43,011 nucleotides of DNA, from NCBI GenBank assembly GCA_035289625.1, contig DATDWP010000020.1, positions 1-43,011 of the forward strand, in the 5' to 3' direction. The notes under the pieces were generated by a model. The model was not told the origin of the DNA, ran no database searches, and was given only the letters and a program-made list of their open reading frames with translations. The DNA comes from UBA10205 sp035289625. Its GTDB lineage: Archaea > Iainarchaeota > Iainarchaeia > Iainarchaeales > Iainarchaeaceae. This document shows, in pieces, positions 1 through 7,938 of the stretch; the first letter of the stretch is position 1, and each line of letters begins with the position of its first letter. The translations under genes were made by a program, and so were the position numbers.

Positions 1-202
1 TTTCACAAAAGACCAGCTCTACATTTCAGATGAGTGCTTTATTACAGGGACTTCAGCTGAAGTCACTCCGGTTATTGAAGTTGACAATAGGGAGATTGGA
101 CCAGGGAAACCTGGGCACATTACGAAAAAGTTACAGGCAAAATTTTTTGATATAGTGCACGGCAGGGCGGCAAAATACAAAAAGTGGCTAGAGTACGTCT
201 AG
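1..202 (+). CDS. ilvE: Branched-chain amino acid aminotransferase, C-terminal fragment
   Basis: The frame is open from the left edge to a TAG at 200-202, giving the last 66 residues of a class IV PLP aminotransferase. The visible signature is SDECFITGTSAEVTPV, the class IV loop (F-x-TGT-A-x-V-x-PV), followed by an IG-x-G-x-PG-x-T stretch and a typical C-terminal helix. Such enzymes move the amino group between glutamate and the 2-oxo acids of valine, leucine and isoleucine using PLP. D-amino acid aminotransferase and aminodeoxychorismate lyase share the fold. The branched-chain assignment rests on these motifs and on ilvC lying directly downstream. The catalytic lysine would be left of the window. 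Confidence 0.85.
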   Translation, partial: FTKDQLYISDECFITGTSAEVTPVIEVDNREIGPGKPGHITKKLQAKFFDIVHGRAAKYKKWLEYV

Positions 203-254
203 CTCTAGTAAATGTAAATTAATATTAGATCAAATTAAATGAAAGGTGGGGCAA

Positions 255-1250
255 GTGAAGATCTATTACGAAAAGGACGCAGACCTAAAAGATCTGCATG
301 GCAAAACAATTGCAGTTATAGGTTATGGTTCGCAAGGGCAAGCACAGGCAATGTGCATGAAAGATTCTGGCCTTAACGTAATAATTGGGCTCTATAAAGA
401 AAGTTCTAATTGGGGCGTTGCAAAAAAGTATGGCTTTGAAGTGTTGGAAGTAAAAGAAGCTGCAAGGCGGGCTGATATTATCCACATCCTCTTGCCGGAT
501 GAAAAGCAATCTGAAATTTATGGAAAAGAAATATCTCAGCATCTAACAGAAGGAAAGGCAATTTCATTTTCCCACGGATTTAATATCTGCTACAACTTCA
601 TAAAGCCTCCGAAAAATGTGGATGTGATAATGGTTTCCCCAAAAGGCCCGGGAAATGAGGTGCGCAAAAAATTTTTGGAAGGATTTGGGGTGCCCGGAAT
701 TATTTCAATAAGGCAAGACTATTCAAAAAATGCAAAAAAAATCTCCCTTGCAATGGCAAAGGCGTGCGGATTTACAAGAGCCGGAGTTATGGAGTGCACT
801 TTTGAACAGGAAACTTATGAGGACCTCTTTTCTGAGCAGGTGATTTTGTGCGGGGGGCTCTCGGAATTAATAAAAACCGGTTTTGAAGTGCTGGTTGAAG
901 CCGGCTACCCGCCCCAAATGGCATATTTTGAGTGCTTGCACGAAGTTAAGCTCCTAGCAGACCTAATCCATGAAGGCGGCCTTACACATATGTGGAGCGA
1001 AGTTTCAAACACTGCTGAATATGGGGGCAGGACAAGGGGCAAGGCAATAATTACCCCGGAAGTGAAAAAGCGAATGAAAGCTCTTTTAGCAGATGTTGAG
1101 GGGGGGAAATTTGCAAATGAATGGATGCAAGAGTATAGGTCCGGGCTTTTGAATTTAAAGAAGCTGCGAAAGGAGCAGGATAGCCACCAAATAGAGGGTA
1201 TTGGAAAAGAGATGCGGGATAAGTTTTTGCGCAAAAATGCAATAGAGTAA
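255..1250 (+). CDS. ilvC: Ketol-acid reductoisomerase (class I)
   Basis: This enzyme converts 2-acetolactate or 2-aceto-2-hydroxybutyrate to the dihydroxy acid with NAD(P)H and Mg2+ in valine and isoleucine synthesis. The protein has the short class I length (331 residues). The Rossmann motif VIGYGSQGQAQA lies near residue 20, a cofactor loop GLYKESSNW follows, and the knotted C-terminal domain carries the metal-binding acids (E-x-TYEDLFSEQ, ECLHE). I chose the GTG at 255 over the in-frame GTG at 246. Family members begin directly with MKIYY, and a GGTGGGG Shine-Dalgarno-like run sits 5-6 bases upstream of 255. The usual Arg of the cofactor loop is Tyr here, as in some relatives, so NADPH preference is not certain. 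It lies 50 bases after ilvE. Confidence 0.95.
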   Translation: MKIYYEKDADLKDLHGKTIAVIGYGSQGQAQAMCMKDSGLNVIIGLYKESSNWGVAKKYGFEVLEVKEAARRADIIHILLPDEKQSEIYGKEISQHLTEGKAISFSHGFNICYNFIKPPKNVDVIMVSPKGPGNEVRKKFLEGFGVPGIISIRQDYSKNAKKISLAMAKACGFTRAGVMECTFEQETYEDLFSEQVILCGGLSELIKTGFEVLVEAGYPPQMAYFECLHEVKLLADLIHEGGLTHMWSEVSNTAEYGGRTRGKAIITPEVKKRMKALLADVEGGKFANEWMQEYRSGLLNLKKLRKEQDSHQIEGIGKEMRDKFLRKNAIE

Positions 1251-1283
1251 AAATACCCAATTTTGTCCCAAAGTCTGGCAAAC

Positions 1284-1292
1284 ATATAAATA
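1284..1292 (+). promoter_or_regulatory. TATA-like box of the 333-residue unknown gene
   Basis: ATATAAATA is centred about 27 bases upstream of the ATG at 1314. This is the spacing expected for an archaeal promoter with transcription starting at the A of the start codon (leaderless mRNA). Confidence 0.6.
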
Positions 1293-1313
1293 CAAATAAA
1301 ACTTACTTTTAAT

Positions 1314-2315
1314 ATGGAATCTACATCAAATTCACTGAATCCGGCCATTGTTATCCAGTTGATGATGGACAAAAAATGGGCTCCTCGTATTTTTGATACT
1401 GAATCATTAAAGTTTGCCGGTAAACTTGGAAAGTCAGGGAATTGGGAGGAACAAACATTTCAACAAATAATGGAACTTGAAAAAATAACATTGGACTCTA
1501 AAAAAGTGACTGCCACGCAAGTTAGAAAGGCATATGAATTGGCATACATAGTGAGCCCAGAATTTTATTCATTTTTTTCTGGCAGATTATTACGTCAATA
1601 TGAAGAATGGAATACTTACTATGAGAGTGAAAAATTTAATTTTACCAAAGTTAGTGAGTTTTTCCAAAAGGTGATGACTACAAATGCTAAATTATTTATT
1701 GAGCATATAAGAAGCCATGGTGAATTCAATACATATTATTTGAAGAGTGATGGGGGTAACCGTGCTGACTTTGATAGTGAAGTTTTGTGGAAAAGAGGGT
1801 GGGCTTCTTTCAAGTTTTTTTCAAATAATCCAGTGATTATGAAACTAATTACTAACCCAGATATAATTAAGAATATTCGATCTGTAAAAAAAGACCTTGA
1901 AATTTTGCATAAAATCAATGAAAGATTGTTAAATGCTTCAGAAAAGCAAGCCATAGAACTACATGATCTGAGGCAAAGATTATCAGTAAGCATTGTTGAT
2001 AATTTAACCCGGTTCTTTGCCTTAAGGAAGAGCGAAAATTTTGGTAAGAGAGATTTTGCCATCCTTAGGGACTTTTGCTTGCATTATAGGCCTGTGCTCA
2101 CAAACATGCCACTGCGTCTATTGCCTACCCTTGTACTCAACGCCTGTGATAAAAGTGGTGTAGAGATAGAGGGAAAAGAACGCAAAAGGCTATCTAGGGC
2201 CTCAGCACAAGCTCTGAGTGCCATGAAAAGCAGATTCCCACGTTCAATTTTGAATAAATTGAGAGCTGGAGCAGCAATAATGCTTCCAAAATCACCAAAG
2301 CACCCCTTCCGATAG
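1314..2315 (+). CDS. Hypothetical protein, 333 residues
   Basis: I do not recognise this protein. It has no signal peptide or membrane segment and is predicted to be largely helical. It is rich in Lys, Phe and Asn over residues 1-240, and a basic C-terminus follows (KERKRLSRA near 285; RFPRSILNKLRAG near 305). It has no obvious Walker, zinc or nuclease motif. The ATG at 1314 is supported by a TATA-like box about 27 bases upstream and no Shine-Dalgarno sequence. It stands alone between ilvC and pheA, with about 250 bases free of genes after it. Its codons look less uniform than the biosynthetic neighbours (more ATT, AGA and AAT), which could mean separate origin. The long open frame and promoter make it a credible gene. 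Confidence 0.75.
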   Translation: MESTSNSLNPAIVIQLMMDKKWAPRIFDTESLKFAGKLGKSGNWEEQTFQQIMELEKITLDSKKVTATQVRKAYELAYIVSPEFYSFFSGRLLRQYEEWNTYYESEKFNFTKVSEFFQKVMTTNAKLFIEHIRSHGEFNTYYLKSDGGNRADFDSEVLWKRGWASFKFFSNNPVIMKLITNPDIIKNIRSVKKDLEILHKINERLLNASEKQAIELHDLRQRLSVSIVDNLTRFFALRKSENFGKRDFAILRDFCLHYRPVLTNMPLRLLPTLVLNACDKSGVEIEGKERKRLSRASAQALSAMKSRFPRSILNKLRAGAAIMLPKSPKHPFR

Positions 2316-2566
2316 GTCGCTTAATAGGGATTTGAAGAAGAAAGTGCAGACTCTATAAATAGTATTGTATGTGCATCTAAAGGTATAATTGGCTTCCAGA
2401 TATTTGATAGTAGATAAAGAAACAAATGCAATAACATAAAACCAAATAAAATCCTCTGCTAATAGGTAGTTAAAATCTCTTTGGTGTTTTTTCTTAGTGG
2501 AATTTTAACATTTTCATATTAAGGACCAAAGTGGAATTATTAGGTTAGTGGAAGTGCATTGGATTT
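2316..2566. other. Intergenic region upstream of pheA
   Basis: This AT-rich stretch of 251 bases shows no credible coding frame or RNA gene. Its right end carries the element AAAGTGGAATTATTAGGTT (2528-2546), which recurs nearly unchanged before the next transketolase gene. Otherwise nothing recognisable. Confidence 0.5.
2528..2546 (+). repeat. Short repeated element before pheA (copy 1)
   Basis: AAAGTGGAATTATTAGGTT matches AAAGTGAATTATTAGGTT at 3628-3645 with one base inserted. Both copies sit just ahead of a gene beginning ATGGCAAAAG. It could be a regulatory site, a ribosome-binding leader (AGGTT) or the trace of a duplication. Confidence 0.45.
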
Positions 2567-3634
2567 ATGGCAAAAGTGGAAGAGCAACGGGGAAAAATCG
2601 ACAAAATTGATGAGGAAATAGTAGCGCTTTTGGGAAAGCGGCTCTCACTTGCACTAAAAATCGGAAATGAGAAAAAAAATTCAAATGAGAGTGTATATGA
2701 TCCGGCGCGCGAGGAGGAAGTGATTGCGCGCCTAAAAAATAGTGCAAAAGGATTTCCAAAAGATGGAATTGAAAAAATTTATAGGGAAATTTTTAGCATC
2801 TCGCGCAGGGCGCAGCAGAAAATAAAAATTGCATATCTTGGGCCCTCTGCAACATTTACCCACTTTGCAGCACTTGCACATTTTGGCAGCGCATCTGATT
2901 TTTTGCCATTTGATTCAATTGAACATGTATTTAGGGCAGTTGAAAAAGGGGAAGCTGATTTTGGAGTGGTGCCGATTGAAAATTCGCTTGGGGGAAGTGT
3001 CACTTACACTTATGATATGTTCATGAATTCAGACCTCAATATAATTGCAGAGCTATCCGAAAAAATCGAGCACAATTTGATTTCAAAATACCGGATAAAG
3101 GATATTGAAAAAATCTACTCACACCAAATGGCGATTTTACAGTGCGGAGAGTGGATTGCAAAAAACCTTCCAAGCGCGCAAATAATTGAAGTGGCATCAA
3201 CTTCAAAGAGTGCCGAATCTGCTAAGCTCTACATCAATTCAGCAGGGATAGGTTCAGAATTAGCAGCTAGACAAAATGGCCTCAATATTGTTGCGCGATC
3301 AATCCAGGATAGGGGAAATAATATCACAAGGTTTTTGGTGATCGGCAAAGCCCCTGCAAAAAAACCACAGGACGCAAAAACCAGTATTCTTTTTACTACA
3401 AAAAATATCGCAGGCGCGCTTCTTGGTGCCCTTGAACCGCTTCGCGAAAATGGCATTAGCATGATGAAGATAGAATCGCGCCCAAGCAAGATTAAAAATT
3501 GGGATTACGTATTTTTTGTAGACTTCAAAGGCTTTGTTGAGGATGAAGGGGTGCAAAAAGCGCTTGAGGAAATGAAGAAAAACACTGGCTTTCTCAAAAT
3601 ACTGGGGAGTTATCCTCAAATGAGTGAAAAGTGA
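2567..3634 (+). CDS. pheA: Bifunctional chorismate mutase / prephenate dehydratase
   Basis: This enzyme turns chorismate into prephenate and then phenylpyruvate, the committed steps to phenylalanine. Residues 1-85 form an AroQ-type helical chorismate mutase (IDKIDEEIVALLGKRLSLA, then a K-x-x-x-N-x-S-x-x-DPAREEEV stretch). Residues 86-265 are the dehydratase, with YLGPSATFTH, PIENSLGGSV and the catalytic-loop TRF at 254-256. Residues 270-350 are a C-terminal ACT domain with the ESRP phenylalanine-binding motif at 303-306, which predicts feedback inhibition by Phe. Its 355 residues equal the usual P-protein length. It starts a four-gene run with both transketolase subunits and DAHP synthase. 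No prephenate dehydrogenase is visible in the window. Confidence 0.96.
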   Translation: MAKVEEQRGKIDKIDEEIVALLGKRLSLALKIGNEKKNSNESVYDPAREEEVIARLKNSAKGFPKDGIEKIYREIFSISRRAQQKIKIAYLGPSATFTHFAALAHFGSASDFLPFDSIEHVFRAVEKGEADFGVVPIENSLGGSVTYTYDMFMNSDLNIIAELSEKIEHNLISKYRIKDIEKIYSHQMAILQCGEWIAKNLPSAQIIEVASTSKSAESAKLYINSAGIGSELAARQNGLNIVARSIQDRGNNITRFLVIGKAPAKKPQDAKTSILFTTKNIAGALLGALEPLRENGISMMKIESRPSKIKNWDYVFFVDFKGFVEDEGVQKALEEMKKNTGFLKILGSYPQMSEK

Positions 3635-3645
3635 ATTATTAGGTT
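3628..3645 (+). repeat. Short repeated element before transketolase N (copy 2)
   Basis: AAAGTGAATTATTAGGTT overlaps the pheA stop codon and ends 9 bases before the ATG at 3655. It matches 2528-2546 upstream of pheA. The AGGTT end could serve as a weak ribosome-binding site here. Confidence 0.45.
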
Positions 3646-3654
3646 GTGTAAAAA

Positions 3655-4488
3655 ATGGCAAAAGATCAAAAGCAGCAGATAAAAAAACTCGAAGAGATTA
3701 CATACCAGCTGCGAAAGGACATTTTGGAAATGACAACAATTGCAGGCTCTGGCCACCCTACTACAAGCTTTTCTTGCATTGATTTGATGGCAGCGCTCTA
3801 TTTTAGCGAAATGAAACATGATCCAAAAAGGCCGGAGTGGGAGGAGAGGGACCGCTTTATTATGAGCAAAGGCCACGGCGCGCCTGCACTATATGCTTGC
3901 CTTGGAAATGCTGGGTATTTTTCAAAAAATGAATTCAAACATCTTCGCCAAATCAATAGTATGCTACAGGGCCATCCGGATAGGGTAAAAACTCCCGGGG
4001 TTGAGATTTCAACAGGCAGTTTGGGGATGGGGCTTTCGGTTGGAAATGGAATGGCATTTGCAGCAAAAATGGATAAGAAAGACTACCATGTTTATGTGCT
4101 ATTTGGGGATGGGGAATTGCAGGAAGGCCAGTGCTGGGAAGCTATAATGTGGACTCCGTTTGCTAGGCTTGATAATGTAACGGTAATAGTTGATCGCAAT
4201 AATTTGCAAAATGATGGATGGGTTGATAAGACAAAAGATGTCTCCCCGATTGACAAAAAGTTTGAAGCATTTGGCTGGAAGGTAATTAAAATCAATGGCC
4301 ACAAGTTCAGTGAAATATTACCCGCACTAAAAAAAGCGCGTGATGACAAAAAGCCAACCTGCATAATTGCAAAAACAGTAAAGGGCAAGGGAGTAAAATT
4401 CATTGAAAACGATCCTGATATGCACGGAAAGGCCCTTACGCAAGAGCAGTACGAAAAAGCATTGAAAATTTTAAGGAAGGGATTTTGA
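3655..4488 (+). CDS. tkt: Transketolase, N-terminal (TPP-binding) subunit
   Basis: This is half of a split transketolase, which moves two-carbon units between sugar phosphates. Here it probably makes erythrose 4-phosphate from fructose 6-phosphate and glyceraldehyde 3-phosphate for the shikimate pathway. The 277-residue protein carries SGHPTTSFSCIDLMAALYF near residue 30, the SKGHGAPALYA segment, and the thiamine diphosphate signature GDGELQEG (from about residue 150) ending in DRNNLQ. The pyrimidine-binding half is the next gene, one base downstream. Splitting at this point is usual in archaea and occurs in some bacteria. The position between pheA and DAHP synthase supports a role in aromatic precursor supply. 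Confidence 0.95.
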   Translation: MAKDQKQQIKKLEEITYQLRKDILEMTTIAGSGHPTTSFSCIDLMAALYFSEMKHDPKRPEWEERDRFIMSKGHGAPALYACLGNAGYFSKNEFKHLRQINSMLQGHPDRVKTPGVEISTGSLGMGLSVGNGMAFAAKMDKKDYHVYVLFGDGELQEGQCWEAIMWTPFARLDNVTVIVDRNNLQNDGWVDKTKDVSPIDKKFEAFGWKVIKINGHKFSEILPALKKARDDKKPTCIIAKTVKGKGVKFIENDPDMHGKALTQEQYEKALKILRKGF

Positions 4489-4489
4489 A

Positions 4490-5449
4490 ATGGCGATTGC
4501 ACAATACAAAATTGGAGAAAAGGTTGCAACGCGTGACGCTTACGGGGACGCGCTTTTAGAACTTGGTGAGCGCCACACAGATATTGTTTGCCTTGATGCC
4601 GACCTTGCAAAGAGCACAAAATCAATTTTATTTGGGAAAAAATTTCCAGATAGGTTTAGGTATGTCGGAATTTCAGAAGCAGATATGGTTTCAATGGCAG
4701 CCGGGCTTGCAAGGTGCGGCAAGGTCCCATTTGCCAGTTCATTTGCATCTTTTGTTGTAAATAGGGCCCTTGACCAAATGAGAATTAGCGTTGCGTATTC
4801 ACAGACAAATGTAAAAATTGTCGGAAGCCATGGCGGGATTGTAACAGGGGAAGACGGGCCAACTGGGCAGGAAATAATGGATATTGCAATAATGAAAAAT
4901 ATGCCGAATTTTAATGTGCTAGTGCCGGCGGATTATTATGAAACAGTTGCATGCACAAATGCAATGTACTATAATGCAGGGCCATTTTATATGCGAACCT
5001 GCAGGGAAAAAACCCCAATCCTCTATGAGTCTGTCCCTGATTTTAAATTGGGAGAAGCGAACGTTTTGCAGGAGGGGAAAGATGCTGCAATAATTGCATG
5101 CGGTTCGCTTGTTGGGCAAGCAATGAAAGCTGCAAGTATTTTGAAATCACAAAACATATCGGTTTCAGTTCTAAATTGCGCCTCAATTAAGCCATTTGAT
5201 TCAAAATCGGTGGAAAAAGAGTGCTCGAAAGGAATTGTTGTGAGCGCTGAGGATGGGGTAATTGGCGGGCTTGGAAGCAGCATTGCTGAAATTATTGCAG
5301 AGAAAAGAATTGATTGCAAGCTTTTTAGAGTGGGGCTAAATAGCACATTTGCAGAGTCAGGAAAAGCCCCCGATCTTTTGGCAAAATACGAAATGGATGC
5401 AAATGCTATTGTGGAAAGGGTCAAAAAGGGATTGGGGGAGAAAAAATGA
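4490..5449 (+). CDS. tkt: Transketolase, C-terminal (pyrimidine-binding) subunit
   Basis: This is the partner of the preceding gene; together they form one active transketolase. The 319-residue protein has the pyrimidine-binding domain with the catalytic glutamate in VGISEADMVSMAAGLA, then ASFASFVVNRALDQMR and GSHGGIVTGEDGPTGQE, and a C-terminal transketolase domain. 1-Deoxyxylulose 5-phosphate synthase is related, but it is longer and usually fused. The ATG follows the upstream TGA after one base, and the stop overlaps the next gene by ATGA (5446-5449), so translation of the three genes is probably coupled. Confidence 0.95.
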   Translation: MAIAQYKIGEKVATRDAYGDALLELGERHTDIVCLDADLAKSTKSILFGKKFPDRFRYVGISEADMVSMAAGLARCGKVPFASSFASFVVNRALDQMRISVAYSQTNVKIVGSHGGIVTGEDGPTGQEIMDIAIMKNMPNFNVLVPADYYETVACTNAMYYNAGPFYMRTCREKTPILYESVPDFKLGEANVLQEGKDAAIIACGSLVGQAMKAASILKSQNISVSVLNCASIKPFDSKSVEKECSKGIVVSAEDGVIGGLGSSIAEIIAEKRIDCKLFRVGLNSTFAESGKAPDLLAKYEMDANAIVERVKKGLGEKK

Positions 5450-6465
5450 TAGTTGTAATGGGAAAAGATACACCCCAAAATGACATTGAAAGGGTTGTTG
5501 CAGTCATTAAAAAAGCTGGCCTTGGGACAAACATATCCGTGGGGTCAACCAAAACAATTGTAGGAATTATTGGGGACGAATCAAAAATAGAAAAGGAAGT
5601 CCTTGAGAGTTTTGATTTTGTTGAGAAAGTTATGCCGATACAAAAGCCATACAGAAGGGCAGCGCGCGAAGCCCATCCTGACAATACCATAGTTGATGTT
5701 GGCAATGGGGTAAAATTTGGCGGCAGCGAACTTGTAATGGTTGCTGGGCCTTGTAGTGTTGAGAGCGAGGACCAGATGTTTGAAATTGCAAACCAGCTAA
5801 AGGGAATGGGGGTTAAGGTCATGCGATCTTCGGCATATAAGCCGCGCACTTCCCCATACGCGTTCCAGGGAATGGGGCTAGCCGGCCTTAAAATAATAAA
5901 AAAAATTGGAAAGGAAGTCGGGCTTATTACCGAAACAGAAGTAATGGATACTCGCAATATTGAAGTCGTAGCAGAGCACGTGGACATTTTAAGGGTTGGC
6001 GCGCGCAACACCCAAAATTTTGACCTTCTAAAAGAAGTGGGAAAAGTGGATAAACCTGTAATACTAAAAAATGGGCTTGCAACAACTGTTGATGAGTGGC
6101 TATTTGCCGCTGAATACATTATGAATGAGGGCAACAATAATGTAATTTTGTGCGAGCGCGGGATACGTACATTCGAGCCCCTTACAAGAAATACTCTAAA
6201 CCTAAGTATTATTCCGGTGCTAAAAGAACTAACACATTTGCCGGTAATTGTTGACCCGTGCCATGCTGCAGGAAGAAAAGGCCCAATTCCGGCCCTTTCA
6301 AAAGCTGCAATTGCAGTGGGGGCTGATGGGCTTTTAGTTGAAGTTCATCATTTGCCGGAAAATGCATATTCAGACCAAGGCCAGCAGCTGCGCCCTGAAG
6401 AATTTGAAAAAATGTACAAAGAAGTAAAAGCAATAGGGCTTGCTGTTGGCAGGAAATTTGTGTAG
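5446..6465 (+). CDS. aroF: 3-deoxy-7-phosphoheptulonate (DAHP) synthase, type I beta
   Basis: This enzyme condenses PEP with erythrose 4-phosphate, the first step of the shikimate pathway. Residues 1-75 form the ferredoxin-like/ACT-like regulatory domain of the Thermotoga-type enzyme, and residues 85-339 form the TIM barrel. The metal ligands of that family are all present: C103 in AGPCSVES, H273, E299 and D310. KPRTSP (132-137) binds substrate. Some usually fixed positions differ: RGGA reads RSSA (127-130), KRG reads KNG (208-210), and DPSH reads DPCH. It overlaps the transketolase subunit by ATGA, which places it with its own substrate supply. Feedback control by Tyr or Phe through the N-terminal domain is known in relatives and is only inferred here. 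Confidence 0.95.
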   Translation: MIVVMGKDTPQNDIERVVAVIKKAGLGTNISVGSTKTIVGIIGDESKIEKEVLESFDFVEKVMPIQKPYRRAAREAHPDNTIVDVGNGVKFGGSELVMVAGPCSVESEDQMFEIANQLKGMGVKVMRSSAYKPRTSPYAFQGMGLAGLKIIKKIGKEVGLITETEVMDTRNIEVVAEHVDILRVGARNTQNFDLLKEVGKVDKPVILKNGLATTVDEWLFAAEYIMNEGNNNVILCERGIRTFEPLTRNTLNLSIIPVLKELTHLPVIVDPCHAAGRKGPIPALSKAAIAVGADGLLVEVHHLPENAYSDQGQQLRPEEFEKMYKEVKAIGLAVGRKFV

Positions 6466-6497
6466 CTATTTATCGCACCGGCAATGAGGTCTCGGAT

Positions 6498-6507
6498 CAT
6501 TTAAAAA
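6498..6507 (+). promoter_or_regulatory. TATA-like box before the DUF4258/DUF2283 pair
   Basis: CATTTAAAAA sits about 37 bases before the ATG at 6540 and 25 before the in-frame TTG at 6528. It marks a likely independent promoter for the two-gene unit, separate from the aroF operon. Confidence 0.45.
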
Positions 6508-6539
6508 CCTGCAAAAAGCAATTCATTTTGGAATTGCAA

Positions 6540-6860
6540 ATGATCCCAAATTTTTTAAAAAATAAATTAGCAACCTATTCTATAGAATTTACTTCACATG
6601 TACAAATTCGCCTTTTGCAAAGGCAAATTTCAAGGGAAATTTTAATAAAACACTTAAGAGAATGCGCACACCTAAAAGTACTTGAGCAGCAAAGTGGCGG
6701 AAAAGATGAGGAAAAATATAAATTGTGGTTTGTTCCTCATAAGAGAATTGCATATGTGTATGTTGTTGCAATAAAAGACGTTGCGAAGAAGATTATAGTT
6801 ATAACCGCAATAAAACAGAGGCTATCTTGGCAAAGGAAGGTGCAGGGACATGACAAATAA
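6540..6860 (+). CDS. DUF4258 protein, putative RelE-like toxin
   Basis: This small basic protein (about 106 residues from the ATG at 6540; an in-frame TTG at 6528 adds four) has the DUF4258 layout. An N-terminal SHVQIRLLQRQIS helix carries H20, R24 and R28. Strands around YKLWFVPHKRIAYVYVV follow, and it ends IIVITAIKQR. DUF4258 is related to the RelE/ParE fold and is often paired with a small antitoxin-like partner. Here the partner is the next gene, a DUF2283 protein that overlaps by 11 bases. Function as a ribosome-dependent RNase or other toxin is inferred from the fold and pairing; no catalytic set is proven. Confidence 0.7.
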   Translation: MIPNFLKNKLATYSIEFTSHVQIRLLQRQISREILIKHLRECAHLKVLEQQSGGKDEEKYKLWFVPHKRIAYVYVVAIKDVAKKIIVITAIKQRLSWQRKVQGHDK

Positions 6861-7197
6861 GTTCAAGGCAGACTATGACTATGAAAATGACAATTTATAC
6901 CTTTATAGCGAAAAAAACAAATCAAAAGGAAGCGTAGAACTTGGAGAACTTGTAGTGGATTTTACTGCAAATGGAGATATAGTAGGCCTTGAAATGTTTG
7001 AGGCATCAAAATATCTAAGTGAAATAACAAACAGAAAACTCGCAAAAACCGCTTTAGGAAAAATTACATCTGCAAATATTTCTTTTATGAAAAAACGTGG
7101 AACTACAATCATTAAAATCGTCTTGCCACTTGAAAAAGAACTCCACGCAACAATTGCTATCCAAAATATGAATTACAAAAGCCCTGTGATGGCATAG
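6850..7197 (+). CDS. DUF2283 protein, putative antitoxin partner
   Basis: This 115-residue protein begins with the DUF2283 pattern: DYDYENDNLYLY near residue 9, VELGELVVDFTANGDIVGLE, then the FEASKYL ending. A further 50 residues of unknown role follow, including a basic KKRGTTIIKIVLP stretch. DUF2283 proteins are small and commonly lie next to DUF4258 genes, which suggests an antitoxin or modulator role. The ATG at 6850 is preceded by a GGTG Shine-Dalgarno sequence 8 bases away and overlaps the upstream gene by 11 bases, so the two are made together. That it neutralises its neighbour is an inference. Confidence 0.7.
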   Translation: MTNKFKADYDYENDNLYLYSEKNKSKGSVELGELVVDFTANGDIVGLEMFEASKYLSEITNRKLAKTALGKITSANISFMKKRGTTIIKIVLPLEKELHATIAIQNMNYKSPVMA

Positions 7198-7278
7198 ACA
7201 GGGCAATGAAGCCCTGAAATCCCCCAATAGCAATAATTTTATTCTTCCCGCTCTTTAGTTTCTCTAAACTGATTTTTC

Positions 7279-7920
7279 ATGAAAATGATTTTGTGTAGGC
7301 ACGCTGAAACGGATTTTAATAAAGAGAAGCGCCTGCAGGGTTGGATGGAGACATCGATTAATGAAAAAGGGCAAAAGCAGGCGCAGCTTTTATCACTAGC
7401 ACTAAAGGATGAAGAATTTGACTATGTCTTCTCTTCCCCACAAAAGAGGTGCATGCAAACCGCACGCGAAATAATGAAATTCCACAAAAATGAAATCATA
7501 TTCCAAGATGAACTTCGTGAAATCAACATAGGTAAATATGCAGGAATGGATAAGCAGGAAATAGAGCAAAAATTCCCGGGAGATTGGAAAAAACGCGTTG
7601 AGGACAAGTACGGATTTGTACATGAAGGCGGAGAGAGCTACGCGCAGGTTGATGAAAAACGTGTAAAGCCTCTTCTTGCAGCATTTCGTGAAAAATACTC
7701 CAGTAGGAAAATTTTAGTGATAACACACCAAGGAACTGCTAGATTAATACTTGGAAATATGCTGGGCCTTGGGCCTTTGGAAAAAATGGATCTGGATTGC
7801 CCAAATGATTGCATTTACTATATAGAATATTTGCCCCACAAAACAACTGTCAAATACAGTCTCGTGCAAAGCGGCAAGAGTACAGAGGGGTATCTTACAA
7901 AGCATCGGGAAATTGTTTAG
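7279..7920 (+). CDS. Histidine phosphatase superfamily protein
   Basis: This 213-residue phosphoglycerate-mutase-like phosphatase has the catalytic RHAET box (H8 becomes phosphorylated). QGWMETSINEKGQKQA follows, then FSSPQKRCMQTA, ELREINIGKYAGM with the acidic residue, and the second histidine in ITHQGTARLILG near residue 150. The substrate cannot be read from sequence. Related enzymes act on phosphosugars, cobalamin precursors or nucleotides. It starts about 80 bases after the DUF2283 gene and ends convergently, 18 bases from the DUF4256 gene on the other strand. No strong Shine-Dalgarno sequence precedes the ATG. Confidence 0.85.
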   Translation: MKMILCRHAETDFNKEKRLQGWMETSINEKGQKQAQLLSLALKDEEFDYVFSSPQKRCMQTAREIMKFHKNEIIFQDELREINIGKYAGMDKQEIEQKFPGDWKKRVEDKYGFVHEGGESYAQVDEKRVKPLLAAFREKYSSRKILVITHQGTARLILGNMLGLGPLEKMDLDCPNDCIYYIEYLPHKTTVKYSLVQSGKSTEGYLTKHREIV

Positions 7921-7938
7921 TCCAAATTACCCAAGGAT

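Noticed and set aside
5421..6137. Long minus-strand frame opposite DAHP synthase
   Set aside because: It is a Ser/Pro-rich shadow of a clearly coding gene, with no promoter or family features. Similar antisense frames lie opposite trpE, trpB, aroC and carB.
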